Shown piece after piece: positions 1-5,517 of a DNA stretch of 5,517 bases. Position 1 is the first letter of the stretch, and every line of letters begins with the position of its first letter. A program made the position numbers and the translations under genes. The notes beneath the pieces are model-generated. The model ran no database searches. It saw only the letters and a program-made list of their open reading frames with translations, and was not told where the DNA came from. The stretch comes from Spirochaetota bacterium (GTDB lineage: Bacteria > Spirochaetota > UBA4802 > JAFGJZ01). The stretch spans positions 1-5,517 of the forward strand of contig JAKJGA010000114.1 of NCBI GenBank assembly GCA_022704645.1, in the 5' to 3' direction.

Positions 1-226
1 CTATTTTTACGGCAATAATTTCTTTCAGGTTTACTGCAATGTTTTCGGATTTCAGAAGTTCAAAACCTCTTTCTGGATTATCCACGAGAAGTTTTATTAT
101 TCCGTAGTCGCCTGCGTCGGAAATTGTTACCGCTCGGATGTTGATTTGTCCTTCTGCGATTATTCCGGTGATCTTTTCAATCTTTCCCGGTTTGTTTTCT
201 GCGAAAATTGATAATTGATGAGGCAT
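1..226 (-). CDS. ACT-domain protein, 3' end cut by window edge
   Basis: Seventy-five codons are visible from ATG at 224-226 to the left edge, with no stop, so the C-terminus is missing. The protein begins MPHQLSIFAENKPGKIEKIT and reads as an ACT domain: a first beta strand (QLSIFAENKPG), a helix (KIEKITGIIAEGQINI), a central strand pair (RAVTISDAGDYGIIKLLVDN) and a second helix (PERGFELLKSENIAV). The turn ENKPGK is the typical ligand-loop position, and the DAGDYGIIKLLVD stretch is characteristic of stand-alone ACT proteins. ACT domains usually bind amino acids and act as regulatory sensors. Stand-alone copies of this type commonly sit beside phenylacetate-CoA ligase genes, as here. A role in sensing an aromatic amino acid or regulating the ligase is inference. 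Only 9 bases separate it from the ligase gene, and a near-perfect Shine-Dalgarno supports the start. Confidence 0.85.
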   Translation of the reverse strand, partial: MPHQLSIFAENKPGKIEKITGIIAEGQINIRAVTISDAGDYGIIKLLVDNPERGFELLKSENIAVNLKEIIAVKI

Positions 227-229
227 GTG

Positions 230-237
230 TCCTCCTT
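230..237 (-). promoter_or_regulatory. Shine-Dalgarno of the ACT gene, overlapping the ligase stop
   Basis: Read on the minus strand, this is TAAGGAGGACACATG: the ligase stop TAA (236-238) runs directly into AAGGAGGA, followed by the ACT-domain ATG at 224-226. The site matches the anti-Shine-Dalgarno almost perfectly. The arrangement implies that both proteins come from one mRNA and that ribosomes ending the ligase can reinitiate on the ACT gene. Confidence 0.75.
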
Positions 238-1528
238 ATATTTTTCTATTGTCAATCACTCTGACAGCTTTTCCGGTTGAAGGCGGAAGCGAACCCGGTT
301 CAAGAAGCTCAATTTTCGGAGTAACTATTATTGTTGATTTGAGAAGATCGGTGATATTTTTTCTGAGAGAATCGAGTTCCTTGATGTCTCCGTGAAACAT
401 TTTTGAATAGAGCTCAACCTTAATATGAATCTTATCAAGATTATTTTCTCTGTCTACTACAATCTGATAGTTGTTTCCGACTTCGGGGATGTTCATGAGA
501 ACTGATTCGATCTGCGAAGGAAAAATATTCACTCCGCTGATTATGAGCATGTCGTCGGTTCTTCCTTTCATGCGGTCGATTCTCTTATGTGTTCTTCCGC
601 ATGGGCAAGGTTCAGGTATTATCCGCGTCAGGTCGCGTGTTCTGTAACGGAAGATCGGCATGGCTTCGCGGTTGATATGCGTGATGACTAGTTCGCCGGT
701 TTCTCCGTCAGGAAGATTTTCGCCGGTTTCAGGATTGATGATTTCAGGAATGTAGAAATCTTCCCAGATGTGCATTCCGCCGAGTTCTTCGCACTCAAAT
801 GCAACTCCGGGACCGTTCATTTCAGATAGCCCGTAATTATTATAAGCCTTGAGTCCGTATATTTCCTGAATCTTGTCTCTTGTAGCTTCGGAATAAGGTT
901 CTGCACCGAGAACAGCTTTGCGTATTCCGAGATCGGCCGGATTTATTCCTTCGCCGTTAATTACGTCGGCAAGATGAAGAGCATAGCTCGGCGTGATGTG
1001 AACTGCTGTAGTCTTGAAATCCTGAATCAGCTGAATCTGTTTAAGAGAGTTTCCGGTTGCTGAAGGGATTATCATACATCCGAGTTTTTCCGCACCGTAA
1101 TGAAGCCCCAGTCCGCCGGTAAATAAACCATATCCCATCATATTCTGAAAAACATCTTCGGGACGGATTCCCGACGAATAAAGTCCTCGCGCAACAACGC
1201 TTGACCATTCTTCTATGTCTTTTCGTGTATAAAATATAACGGTGGATTTTCCGGTTGTTCCGGATGATGCATGCATTCGAACTATTATGTTTCTATCAAC
1301 TGCGCACATTCCGTCGGGATAACTTAGCCTCAGATCGCTTTTAGTTGTAAAAGGTAGTTTCCTGAGATCCGGCAGAGAATTGATTGTTGTTATGTCTATA
1401 TTATTGTCTGAAAATTGTTTCTTGTAAAAAGGTGTTTTCTGAGCTGCTTCAAGAGCTTTCTTTAATCTCTCTAGCTGTAAAGCTTCGAGCTCCTGACGCG
1501 GAATTTGTTCAATGGAAGGATTAAACAT
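236..1528 (-). CDS. paaK: Phenylacetate-CoA ligase family (PaaK-like) aryl-CoA ligase
   Basis: This 430-residue protein has the normal full length for PaaK-type AMP-forming ligases, which activate an aryl acid (phenylacetate, indoleacetate or similar) with ATP and CoA via an acyl-adenylate. Visible landmarks in order are the phosphate-binding loop SSGTTGK (88-94), the adenylate-binding motif YGLSE (232-236), the YRTRDL motif (295-300), CPCGR (308-312), the hinge KGRTDDM (321-327), and a C-terminal AMP-binding domain ending PSTGKAVRV, where K420 is the expected catalytic lysine. The enzyme should be soluble and cytoplasmic. The start is supported by GGAG six bases before the ATG. Its own promoter lies just upstream, and the ACT-domain gene follows 9 bases downstream. 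In anaerobes such ligases often accompany indolepyruvate oxidoreductase genes, but none is visible here. The exact aryl substrate cannot be read from the sequence. Confidence 0.93.
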   Translation of the reverse strand: MFNPSIEQIPRQELEALQLERLKKALEAAQKTPFYKKQFSDNNIDITTINSLPDLRKLPFTTKSDLRLSYPDGMCAVDRNIIVRMHASSGTTGKSTVIFYTRKDIEEWSSVVARGLYSSGIRPEDVFQNMMGYGLFTGGLGLHYGAEKLGCMIIPSATGNSLKQIQLIQDFKTTAVHITPSYALHLADVINGEGINPADLGIRKAVLGAEPYSEATRDKIQEIYGLKAYNNYGLSEMNGPGVAFECEELGGMHIWEDFYIPEIINPETGENLPDGETGELVITHINREAMPIFRYRTRDLTRIIPEPCPCGRTHKRIDRMKGRTDDMLIISGVNIFPSQIESVLMNIPEVGNNYQIVVDRENNLDKIHIKVELYSKMFHGDIKELDSLRKNITDLLKSTIIVTPKIELLEPGSLPPSTGKAVRVIDNRKI

Positions 1529-1556
1529 CTAAGTCTCCAAAAGAAATAATACCTTA

Positions 1557-1584
1557 ATTCTAAACAAATTAGAAAATCGGTCAA
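1557..1584 (-). promoter_or_regulatory. Sigma70-type promoter for the paaK-ACT unit
   Basis: On the minus strand, -35 TTGACC (1579-1584, 5 of 6 consensus) and -10 TAGAAT (1557-1562, 5 of 6) are separated by 16 bases. A transcript would start near 1550, leaving a leader of about 20 bases that holds the GGAG ribosome site (1535-1538) of the ligase. It lies in the 95-base gap between the ligase and the manganese exporter, so the ligase need not depend on read-through from upstream. No operator-like inverted repeat stands out around it. Confidence 0.65.
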
Positions 1585-1623
1585 CTTAAATTATGTTTAA
1601 AGAGTTAACTGAAGTGAATTTGG

Positions 1624-2196
1624 TTAAAAAAGCAAATGTTCCAGAAGAATTTTTACTCCGATCGCAATCAGGAAAAGTCCGCCGATAATTTCCGCTTTTT
1701 TACCGATTATTGAACCGAATCTTTTACCGAGATAAACTCCGGCAGCGGTAAAAAGAGCGCATATTATTCCAATGATGACGGATGGAACGAATATGGCTTT
1801 TCCCATGACTCCGAAAGTAATTCCGACTGCAAGAGCATCAATACTTGTTGCTACTGACAAAATCAGAAGTCGTTTTCCGCAAGTCGGATCGGCCTGTTCA
1901 CATTGGTTTTTCTGCTTTTCGAAATATTCGTGAATCATTTTAATTCCGACTATTGAAAGAAGAATGAATGCCGCCCAGTGATCATAATCGCGTATAACAG
2001 GTTCAATTTTTTTTCCGGCAATGTAGCCGATGAGAGGCATCATAAACTGAAAGAAACCGAAAGATAGGGACAAACGCAGATAATGGCCCTTTCGTATTTC
2101 GTTAAGACAGAATCCGGTTGAAAGTGCTACGGAAAAAGCATCCATTGCAAGACCCGCAGAAATAAAAACTATATTAACAAAATCGAAATTAAACAT
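1624..2196 (-). CDS. mntP: Putative manganese efflux pump, MntP family
   Basis: This 190-residue, strongly hydrophobic protein has about six membrane helices, the size and layout of MntP (DUF204, formerly YebN), an inner-membrane Mn(II) exporter. The family's two internally similar halves are visible: GLAMDAFSVAL near the N-terminus (D19) and SIDALAVG at mid-protein (D120), each carrying the intramembrane aspartate expected to bind metal. SFGFFQ and MPLIGYIAGKKI (residues 45-64) are also family hallmarks. A charged cytoplasmic loop around residues 90-109 contains two cysteines (C99, C106), which could be incidental. The start overlaps the J-protein stop as TGATG, with GAGGA 3 bases upstream of the ATG, so translation is probably coupled. 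No yybP-ykoY manganese riboswitch is visible upstream, unlike many mntP genes. Confidence 0.93.
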   Translation of the reverse strand: MFNFDFVNIVFISAGLAMDAFSVALSTGFCLNEIRKGHYLRLSLSFGFFQFMMPLIGYIAGKKIEPVIRDYDHWAAFILLSIVGIKMIHEYFEKQKNQCEQADPTCGKRLLILSVATSIDALAVGITFGVMGKAIFVPSVIIGIICALFTAAGVYLGKRFGSIIGKKAEIIGGLFLIAIGVKILLEHLLF

Positions 2197-3050
2197 CAGT
2201 CCTCGTTAAAAAAAAGATCTATATAGCGAAGCAGAGCATCCGCGTATTCCATCTTAATGTCAAGCTCAACAGTCCATGACGACTCGGGATAATTAGACAA
2301 AGCCGATTTAAAGAAATATGCCGCCTTGATTATATTTTCTATGGAAGCTTCTTTCTGAAAACTTCCTCTGTTATGGCGTTCATAAAAAATTTCTTTCTGA
2401 GCAAGATGGAGAAAACGGTCGCCCTCTATATAAAGACGGTATGCCTCAACGTCAATCATATTGGAATAAGAATCTAGTATATTTAGACATTCGCTTGCTC
2501 TGTAAAAAGAAAAAATCATTTTCTTGAAAACCTTAAAATGCTCGAGGAGTTCGTCGTCATCGGTTTTTTCGGAAAGGGCTGTAATGGAATGATATTTGTA
2601 TCTGATAGTCTTAACAACTTCATTGAAAGTCTGTTTGTTCAAAACAGATTCTCTTTTTATGATATTGTCGAGATTGAACTGAAAATATCTGTATAGAGAA
2701 TCCTTAACTTCTTCGCGTATGGCGACAAAATCTGCAATGAGCTTTTCGCGGATCAGCTCCTTCAATTTCTGCCGCGCCATGTCTTTTGATCTTTCTTCGT
2801 TTTGTTTACGGCGCAGAACTTCTTCCGCGTTTATTTTATCTTCGGTATTACTCTCAAAACGCGAGCTCATTATCACAGAATAAGCCTGATTGAGCCTTGA
2901 CATGATATTGTTTGCCCATTCTATCTTGTTTCTGTTTTTGTCCGGGTGATATTTCAGCGCTAAAAGGCGGAATTTTTTTGTGATCTCTTCATCGCCGGCG
3001 GAAGGACTGATATCCAGAAGTTTGTAGGATTCTTCAACGGAAAGAGACAT
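2196..3050 (-). CDS. J-domain protein with uncharacterised helical C-terminus
   Basis: This is a 284-residue protein. Residues 5-65 form a J domain: YKLLDISPSAGDEEITKKF is helix I to II, the HPD triad that stimulates DnaK/Hsp70 ATPase is at 35-37 (KYHPDKN), and the NNIMSRLNQAYSVI stretch is helices III-IV. It lacks the Gly/Phe linker, the CXXCXGXG zinc repeats and the DnaJ C-terminal substrate domain, so it is a class C J protein and not the housekeeping DnaJ. A charged helical or coiled-coil segment (about 72-120) follows, then a mostly alpha-helical domain I do not recognise. The last 50 residues (AAYFFKSALSNYPESSW onward) look TPR-like. It is presumably a cytoplasmic co-chaperone recruiting DnaK to an unknown client. 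AGGCGG sits 5 bases before the ATG. It overlaps mntP by one base. Confidence 0.85.
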   Translation of the reverse strand: MSLSVEESYKLLDISPSAGDEEITKKFRLLALKYHPDKNRNKIEWANNIMSRLNQAYSVIMSSRFESNTEDKINAEEVLRRKQNEERSKDMARQKLKELIREKLIADFVAIREEVKDSLYRYFQFNLDNIIKRESVLNKQTFNEVVKTIRYKYHSITALSEKTDDDELLEHFKVFKKMIFSFYRASECLNILDSYSNMIDVEAYRLYIEGDRFLHLAQKEIFYERHNRGSFQKEASIENIIKAAYFFKSALSNYPESSWTVELDIKMEYADALLRYIDLFFNED

Positions 3051-3113
3051 TAAAACCGCCTGATCAAGAAATAGAAATATAGAAACATATTCCGTGACAA
3101 GAATTTATCAGGA

Positions 3114-3135
3114 AAAAATTATTACAATCATTTTT
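3114..3135. terminator. AT-only hairpin after the receiver gene, possible weak terminator
   Basis: AAAAAT (3114-3119) pairs with ATTTTT (3130-3135), then there is one mismatch, then three inner A/T pairs around a two-base centre. On the minus strand the hairpin follows the receiver gene's stop and its right arm runs into a T stretch, as in an intrinsic terminator. With no G/C pairs it would be weak, so termination here is only a possibility. Confidence 0.25.
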
Positions 3136-3144
3136 ATTTAAAAC

Positions 3145-3525
3145 TCAAGAGTTACTGCCTACTATACTTTGAATCATTTCAGACAGCTGGGCTTTTCTGT
3201 AAGGCTTTTGAATAAAGCTAGTATCCGGAAAGGAAGAAAGAATCATTTCAATTTCAGAATCGGCAGACAAACCTGAAGAGAGAATAATCTTTGCTTCAGA
3301 ATTGATTTCTTTTATAAGGGCAAAGGCTTCTTTTCCGTCCATTTTCGGCATTTTCATGTCAAGAATGACAAGATCTATCGATGGATTCTCTTTGTAGGCA
3401 CTGACTGCTTCTTCTCCGTTAAAAGCTGAAATTACTGTATAATTCATGCTTTCAATAATTTTCCTGGCTACCATATGAAGCATTTCTTCATCTTCAGCCA
3501 AAAGAATTGTTTTTTCAGTTGCCAT
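3145..3525 (-). CDS. Stand-alone response-regulator receiver (CheY-like)
   Basis: The 126 residues make up a single receiver domain and nothing else. The phosphorylation site is intact: acidic pair E11/D12, phospho-acceptor D56 in LVILDMKMPKMDG, switch serine S84 (ILSSG) and conserved K107 in FIQKPY. With no output domain, it should act by protein-protein contact or as a phosphotransfer relay, in the cytoplasm. The ILSSGLS and FIQKPY wording resembles receiver domains attached to hybrid histidine kinases more than chemotaxis CheY, but this is an impression. No cognate kinase lies in the window. AAGGGG ending 9 bases before the ATG and a good promoter upstream support independent expression. 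It is transcribed divergently from the metallo-hydrolase gene. Confidence 0.93.
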   Translation of the reverse strand: MATEKTILLAEDEEMLHMVARKIIESMNYTVISAFNGEEAVSAYKENPSIDLVILDMKMPKMDGKEAFALIKEINSEAKIILSSGLSADSEIEMILSSFPDTSFIQKPYRKAQLSEMIQSIVGSNS

Positions 3526-3545
3526 AATTGCTTTCCCCTTCAGAA

Positions 3546-3574
3546 ATTATATATCAACAGAACATTTAAGTCTA
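3546..3574 (-). promoter_or_regulatory. Sigma70-type promoter for the receiver gene
   Basis: On the minus strand, -35 TAGACT (3569-3574, 4 of 6) and -10 TATAAT (3546-3551, perfect) are 17 bases apart. The predicted start near 3539 leaves a very short leader of about 14 bases that still contains the GGGG ribosome site (3535-3538). The site sits in the divergent gap shared with the plus-strand hydrolase, for which I see no comparably good promoter. Confidence 0.6.
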
Positions 3575-3587
3575 ACATTATTTGCAC

Positions 3588-3594
3588 AAAAGGA
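3588..3594 (+). promoter_or_regulatory. Shine-Dalgarno that sets the hydrolase start at 3603
   Basis: AAAAGGA lies 8 bases before the in-frame ATG at 3603. It is downstream of the alternative TTG at 3582, so it cannot serve that codon, which has no purine-rich site of its own. Two nearer ATGs (3595 and 3598) are out of frame. This favours 3603 as the true start. Confidence 0.6.
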
Positions 3595-3602
3595 ATGATG
3601 AA

Positions 3603-4382
3603 ATGAAAACTGATTCTTACGAGAATATTGAATATATTGAAGACAGAGTCGGCCCGTTCAACATGAAGATGCGCCTTTACATTTATCTGGTAGACGGACT
3701 TTTGATTGATACCGGAGCTTCAAATTTCGAGAAAAGATATTCACCGTTTTTTAAATCAAGGAATATTGATAAAGTAGCAATTACGCATTTTCACGAAGAT
3801 CACGCCGGACTTGCCGGCTGGATTCAGCAGAATATAGGTGCAGAGATTTATATCCATTCAAGCGCTGTCGATAAGGCTAAGCTGGATTCAAAATTTCCTT
3901 TTTACAGAAAGTATTATTGGGGAAACATGAAGGGCTTTAATGCGTCGCCTTTTTCTGATTGCCTCAAAACAGAAAATCACTGTTTTCAGGTTATTCATAC
4001 TCCCGGGCATACGGATAATCATGTAGTACTTTTTGAAGAAGATAAGAAATGGCTTTTTTGCGGAGACATGTATGTTGCATCGAGGCAGAAGATTGCTTTC
4101 ATTGAAGAGAACATGGCTGAAACGATTATCTCACTTGAGAAAATTGCAAAGCTCAATTTCAAACATCTGTTTTGCGCGCATTCGGGGATTCATCACAAGG
4201 GAAAAGAACACATTCTCGCGAAGCTTGATTACTTCTATAAATTGAGAGAAAAGATTTATGCTTTGAGAAAAAGCGGCATGAGCGATGATGAAATCAATAG
4301 AATCGTTTTTCCAAAAAAGCGGCTGATAACTTATCTTTCGGGCGGTGAATGCTCATCGAAGTATATCGTTTCAACGATTTAA
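3603..4382 (+). CDS. Metallo-beta-lactamase-fold hydrolase (glyoxalase II-like superfamily)
   Basis: Counting from ATG 3603, the protein is 259 residues; an upstream in-frame TTG (3582) would add seven. Metal ligands of the fold are present: THFHEDHAG (H62, H64, D66, H67), HTPGHTDNH (H136), CGD (D155) and AHSG (H193), with the LIDTGAS strand-turn at 34-40 before them. A full binuclear zinc or iron site is thus predicted. The C-terminal 50 residues (KIYALRKSGMSDDEINRIVF onward) form a helical tail like that of broad-specificity MBL hydrolases related to glyoxalase II and LACTB2-type proteins. No signal peptide is seen, so it is cytoplasmic. The substrate (thioester, phosphodiester or other) cannot be assigned. 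It is the only plus-strand gene, and its 3' end overlaps the convergent repair gene by 12 bases. Confidence 0.88.
   Translation: MKTDSYENIEYIEDRVGPFNMKMRLYIYLVDGLLIDTGASNFEKRYSPFFKSRNIDKVAITHFHEDHAGLAGWIQQNIGAEIYIHSSAVDKAKLDSKFPFYRKYYWGNMKGFNASPFSDCLKTENHCFQVIHTPGHTDNHVVLFEEDKKWLFCGDMYVASRQKIAFIEENMAETIISLEKIAKLNFKHLFCAHSGIHHKGKEHILAKLDYFYKLREKIYALRKSGMSDDEINRIVFPKKRLITYLSGGECSSKYIVSTI
4365..4378. terminator. Short hairpin at the convergent gene ends, possible terminator
   Basis: ATCGT (4365-4369) and ACGAT (4374-4378) form a 5-bp stem with a TTCA loop, followed on the plus strand by TTAAATTTTC. It overlaps the last codons of the hydrolase and the stop of the minus-strand repair gene. The stem is short and the T run is interrupted, so it would be a weak intrinsic terminator for the plus-strand gene. 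The minus strand has no T run after it. Confidence 0.25.
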
Positions 4383-5150
4383 ATTTTCTGTTTCTGTCAG
4401 GTGTTTCCAGTATCTTTTCGGCATGAAGTTTAACTGGCACTTCGGATTTTTTCTTTCCGGAATTGCGATTTCTTTCCAGTATCTCTGCCAGATTTTTCTG
4501 AAAGCGTTTTCTTCTTCAGAATGAATTATCTCGGAACTATTTTCAAGACCGCATAATATGTAGTCGTTTTTTTCTTTGTCATAAACTGCGCCGATTCCGC
4601 GTGAAAGATCATGAATTATCCAGTTGTCATTCGGAAGACGGGTTTTGAAATGAGGCGCAAGTATAAGTGTTATATTGTGGTCGGGTTCAAACTGGGCATA
4701 AAGGGTTTTGTCTGAAAGTTCAGAAAATCGGATGAGACCTAAAAACCGATGACGTTCGATGTAAACTTTCTTTGAAAGCTGATTTAATTCCCTAATGGAT
4801 GAATCCGCGAAGTTTTCGAGATATACAGCGGTTTTTTCAGGCGTCATTTTTTCCGTGAGTGAAATACGAACGGCAGTCTGTATATAATTGAAAATTATAA
4901 TTTCCATTCCTTCTTTTTCAGAAAGAAACGCGGTGCAAATATCGGCATATGCTTTTTTGGAAATCTGGAGCAAACGGGAAGTCAGCCTGTCATAAAGATT
5001 CTGATTGAAAGAAAGAGATATCTTGTCAAAAAGAAACTCCTGTGATTTTGCTTCAGGCATGATATTATCGGGAATAGTTTTTGCTGCAATCAGTTCCGCG
5101 CAGAGAGAAATCAGCGAGTCAAAACTTCCGTCATAGACATAAATATTCAT
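4371..5150 (-). CDS. TIGR03915-family putative DNA-repair protein (DUF4130)
   Basis: This 259-residue protein is of normal length for the TIGR03915/DUF4130 family, named as a probable DNA metabolism or repair protein. Family hallmarks are visible: the opening YDGSF (6-10), ERHRFLGLIRF (132-142), EPDH (155-158), WIIHD (177-181), and the C-terminal WQRYWKEIAI, PERKNP and MPKRYWKHL motifs (221-251). In other bacteria, as I recall, the same domain is fused to a uracil-DNA-glycosylase-like UdgX domain, which supports a DNA-repair role; the biochemical activity itself is not established to my knowledge. No signal peptide or membrane segment is seen. AGGAG lies 5 bases before the ATG, which overlaps the upstream radical SAM gene's stop as TGATG. 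The pair is therefore an operon with coupled translation, and this pairing is the family's normal context. Confidence 0.88.
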   Translation of the reverse strand: MNIYVYDGSFDSLISLCAELIAAKTIPDNIMPEAKSQEFLFDKISLSFNQNLYDRLTSRLLQISKKAYADICTAFLSEKEGMEIIIFNYIQTAVRISLTEKMTPEKTAVYLENFADSSIRELNQLSKKVYIERHRFLGLIRFSELSDKTLYAQFEPDHNITLILAPHFKTRLPNDNWIIHDLSRGIGAVYDKEKNDYILCGLENSSEIIHSEEENAFRKIWQRYWKEIAIPERKNPKCQLNFMPKRYWKHLTETENLNR

Positions 5151-5517
5151 CAGATCTCCTGAGCAATTTCTATCGGAGGAATAGCCTGTTCTCGAAAAAG
5201 CGGAAGCTGTCCTTCTCTAAGTTCAGCAATTTTTATTTCAGAATATAGACCGCCGGCTTCAGCGAGAATAAGATCATGGCTGAAATTTGAATTCATCATT
5301 TTTCCGCTGCAGCTTGCGAAATACTTCGCTCTCTTTAAAACGACACCGATTTTTTTGAGGTCTTCAAAAGTCAGTCTGGAAAACCTTCTTGCTTTAATTA
5401 TTCTCTGCGCGCTCTGAACTCCGACACCCGGAATGCGCAGAATTTCTTCGTATGAGGCCGTTGAGATTTCAACCGGAAAAAGATGATAGTTTCTCATAGC
5501 CCATGCGGTCTTTGGAT
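5150..5517 (-). CDS. Putative DNA modification/repair radical SAM protein (TIGR03916), C-terminal part
   Basis: About 121 C-terminal residues are visible, and the reading frame stays open to the right edge. The methionine at 5495-5497 is internal: upstream codons read PKTAWAMRN, matching the family's conserved DPK-AW-RN stretch. The real start and the radical SAM CXXXCXXC iron-sulfur motif lie outside the window. What is seen is FPVEIS, a helix-hairpin-helix (EEILRIPGVGVQSAQRI) typical of non-specific DNA binding, then DLKKIGVVLKRAKYFASC, all characteristic of TIGR03916. The tail (QLPLFREQAIPP) is variable. The family is predicted to do radical chemistry on DNA for repair or modification, and its reaction is not known to me. 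The stop overlaps the start of the TIGR03915 gene, its usual partner. Confidence 0.88.
   Translation of the reverse strand, partial: PKTAWAMRNYHLFPVEISTASYEEILRIPGVGVQSAQRIIKARRFSRLTFEDLKKIGVVLKRAKYFASCSGKMMNSNFSHDLILAEAGGLYSEIKIAELREGQLPLFREQAIPPIEIAQEI

Noticed and set aside
1585..1623. Intrinsic terminator after mntP
   Set aside because: Only an imperfect A/T pairing (TTAAA with TTTAA) is present, with no GC stem and no clear T run after it.
3059..3112. Inverted repeat CCTGAT (3059-3064) / ATCAGG (3107-3112) before the J-protein gene, one arm overlapping its ribosome site
   Set aside because: A six-base repeat in a gap of this size is expected about once by chance, and the arms are 42 bases apart. 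There is no evidence that both arms are in the transcript.
3051..3144. Promoter or yybP-ykoY manganese riboswitch for the J-protein/mntP unit
   Set aside because: TTGTCA (3095-3100) is a fair -35, but no good -10 falls at 16-18 bases; the best TATATT is only 13 bases away. The leader is AT-rich and lacks the conserved riboswitch core.
3541..3602. Plus-strand promoter for the hydrolase
   Set aside because: Candidate -10 boxes (TAACAT, CATTAT near 3573-3581) have no matching -35 at the right distance, so I could not support a call.
4033..4245. 70-codon plus-strand open frame inside the metallo-hydrolase gene
   Set aside because: It lies wholly within the well-supported hydrolase in another frame, has no recognisable motif, and its Lys/Arg-rich composition is typical of an off-frame shadow.
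5495..5497. ATG as the start of a separate 115-residue helix-hairpin-helix protein
   Set aside because: The frame is open upstream to the window edge and encodes PKTAWAM, a conserved stretch of the TIGR03916 radical SAM family, so this methionine is internal to a longer gene.

Overview
This 5.5 kb window is a compact, AT-rich bacterial stretch with eight protein genes. Seven lie on the minus strand and one, a metallo-beta-lactamase-fold hydrolase, on the plus strand. I see no RNA genes, insertion sequences, CRISPR arrays or phage genes, and no gap between genes exceeds about 100 bases. A PaaK-type aryl-CoA ligase beside an ACT-domain gene is common in anaerobes that oxidise aromatic amino acids or 2-keto acids. 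With the radical SAM DNA-repair pair and the low GC, this suggests an anaerobic or fermentative bacterium. I cannot name the phylum from sequence alone.

Layout, left to right. (1) Positions 1-1528: an ACT-domain protein cut by the left edge and, upstream of it on the minus strand, a phenylacetate-CoA ligase family gene. The two are tightly linked: the ACT gene's Shine-Dalgarno overlaps the ligase stop codon. A good sigma70-type promoter (-35 TTGACC, 16 bp, -10 TAGAAT) lies just upstream of the ligase. (2) Positions 1624-3050: a manganese-efflux pump (MntP family) coupled through a TGATG overlap to an upstream J-domain protein with a long uncharacterised helical C-terminus. (3) Positions 3145-3525: a stand-alone CheY-like receiver protein with its own promoter (perfect TATAAT), divergent from (4) the plus-strand metallo-hydrolase at 3603-4382. 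(5) Positions 4371-5517: a TIGR03915-family (DUF4130) putative DNA-repair protein coupled by TGATG to the C-terminal part of its usual partner, the TIGR03916 putative DNA modification/repair radical SAM protein, which runs off the right edge.

The genes therefore form three minus-strand transcription units plus one single gene: aryl-acid activation with a presumed ligand-sensing partner, metal export with a co-chaperone, a phospho-receiver, and a DNA-repair pair. The most interesting item is the radical SAM/DUF4130 pair, a widely conserved module whose chemistry is, as far as I know, unestablished. The J-protein/MntP coupling is a secondary curiosity. I found nothing that qualifies as a clearly new multi-gene system.
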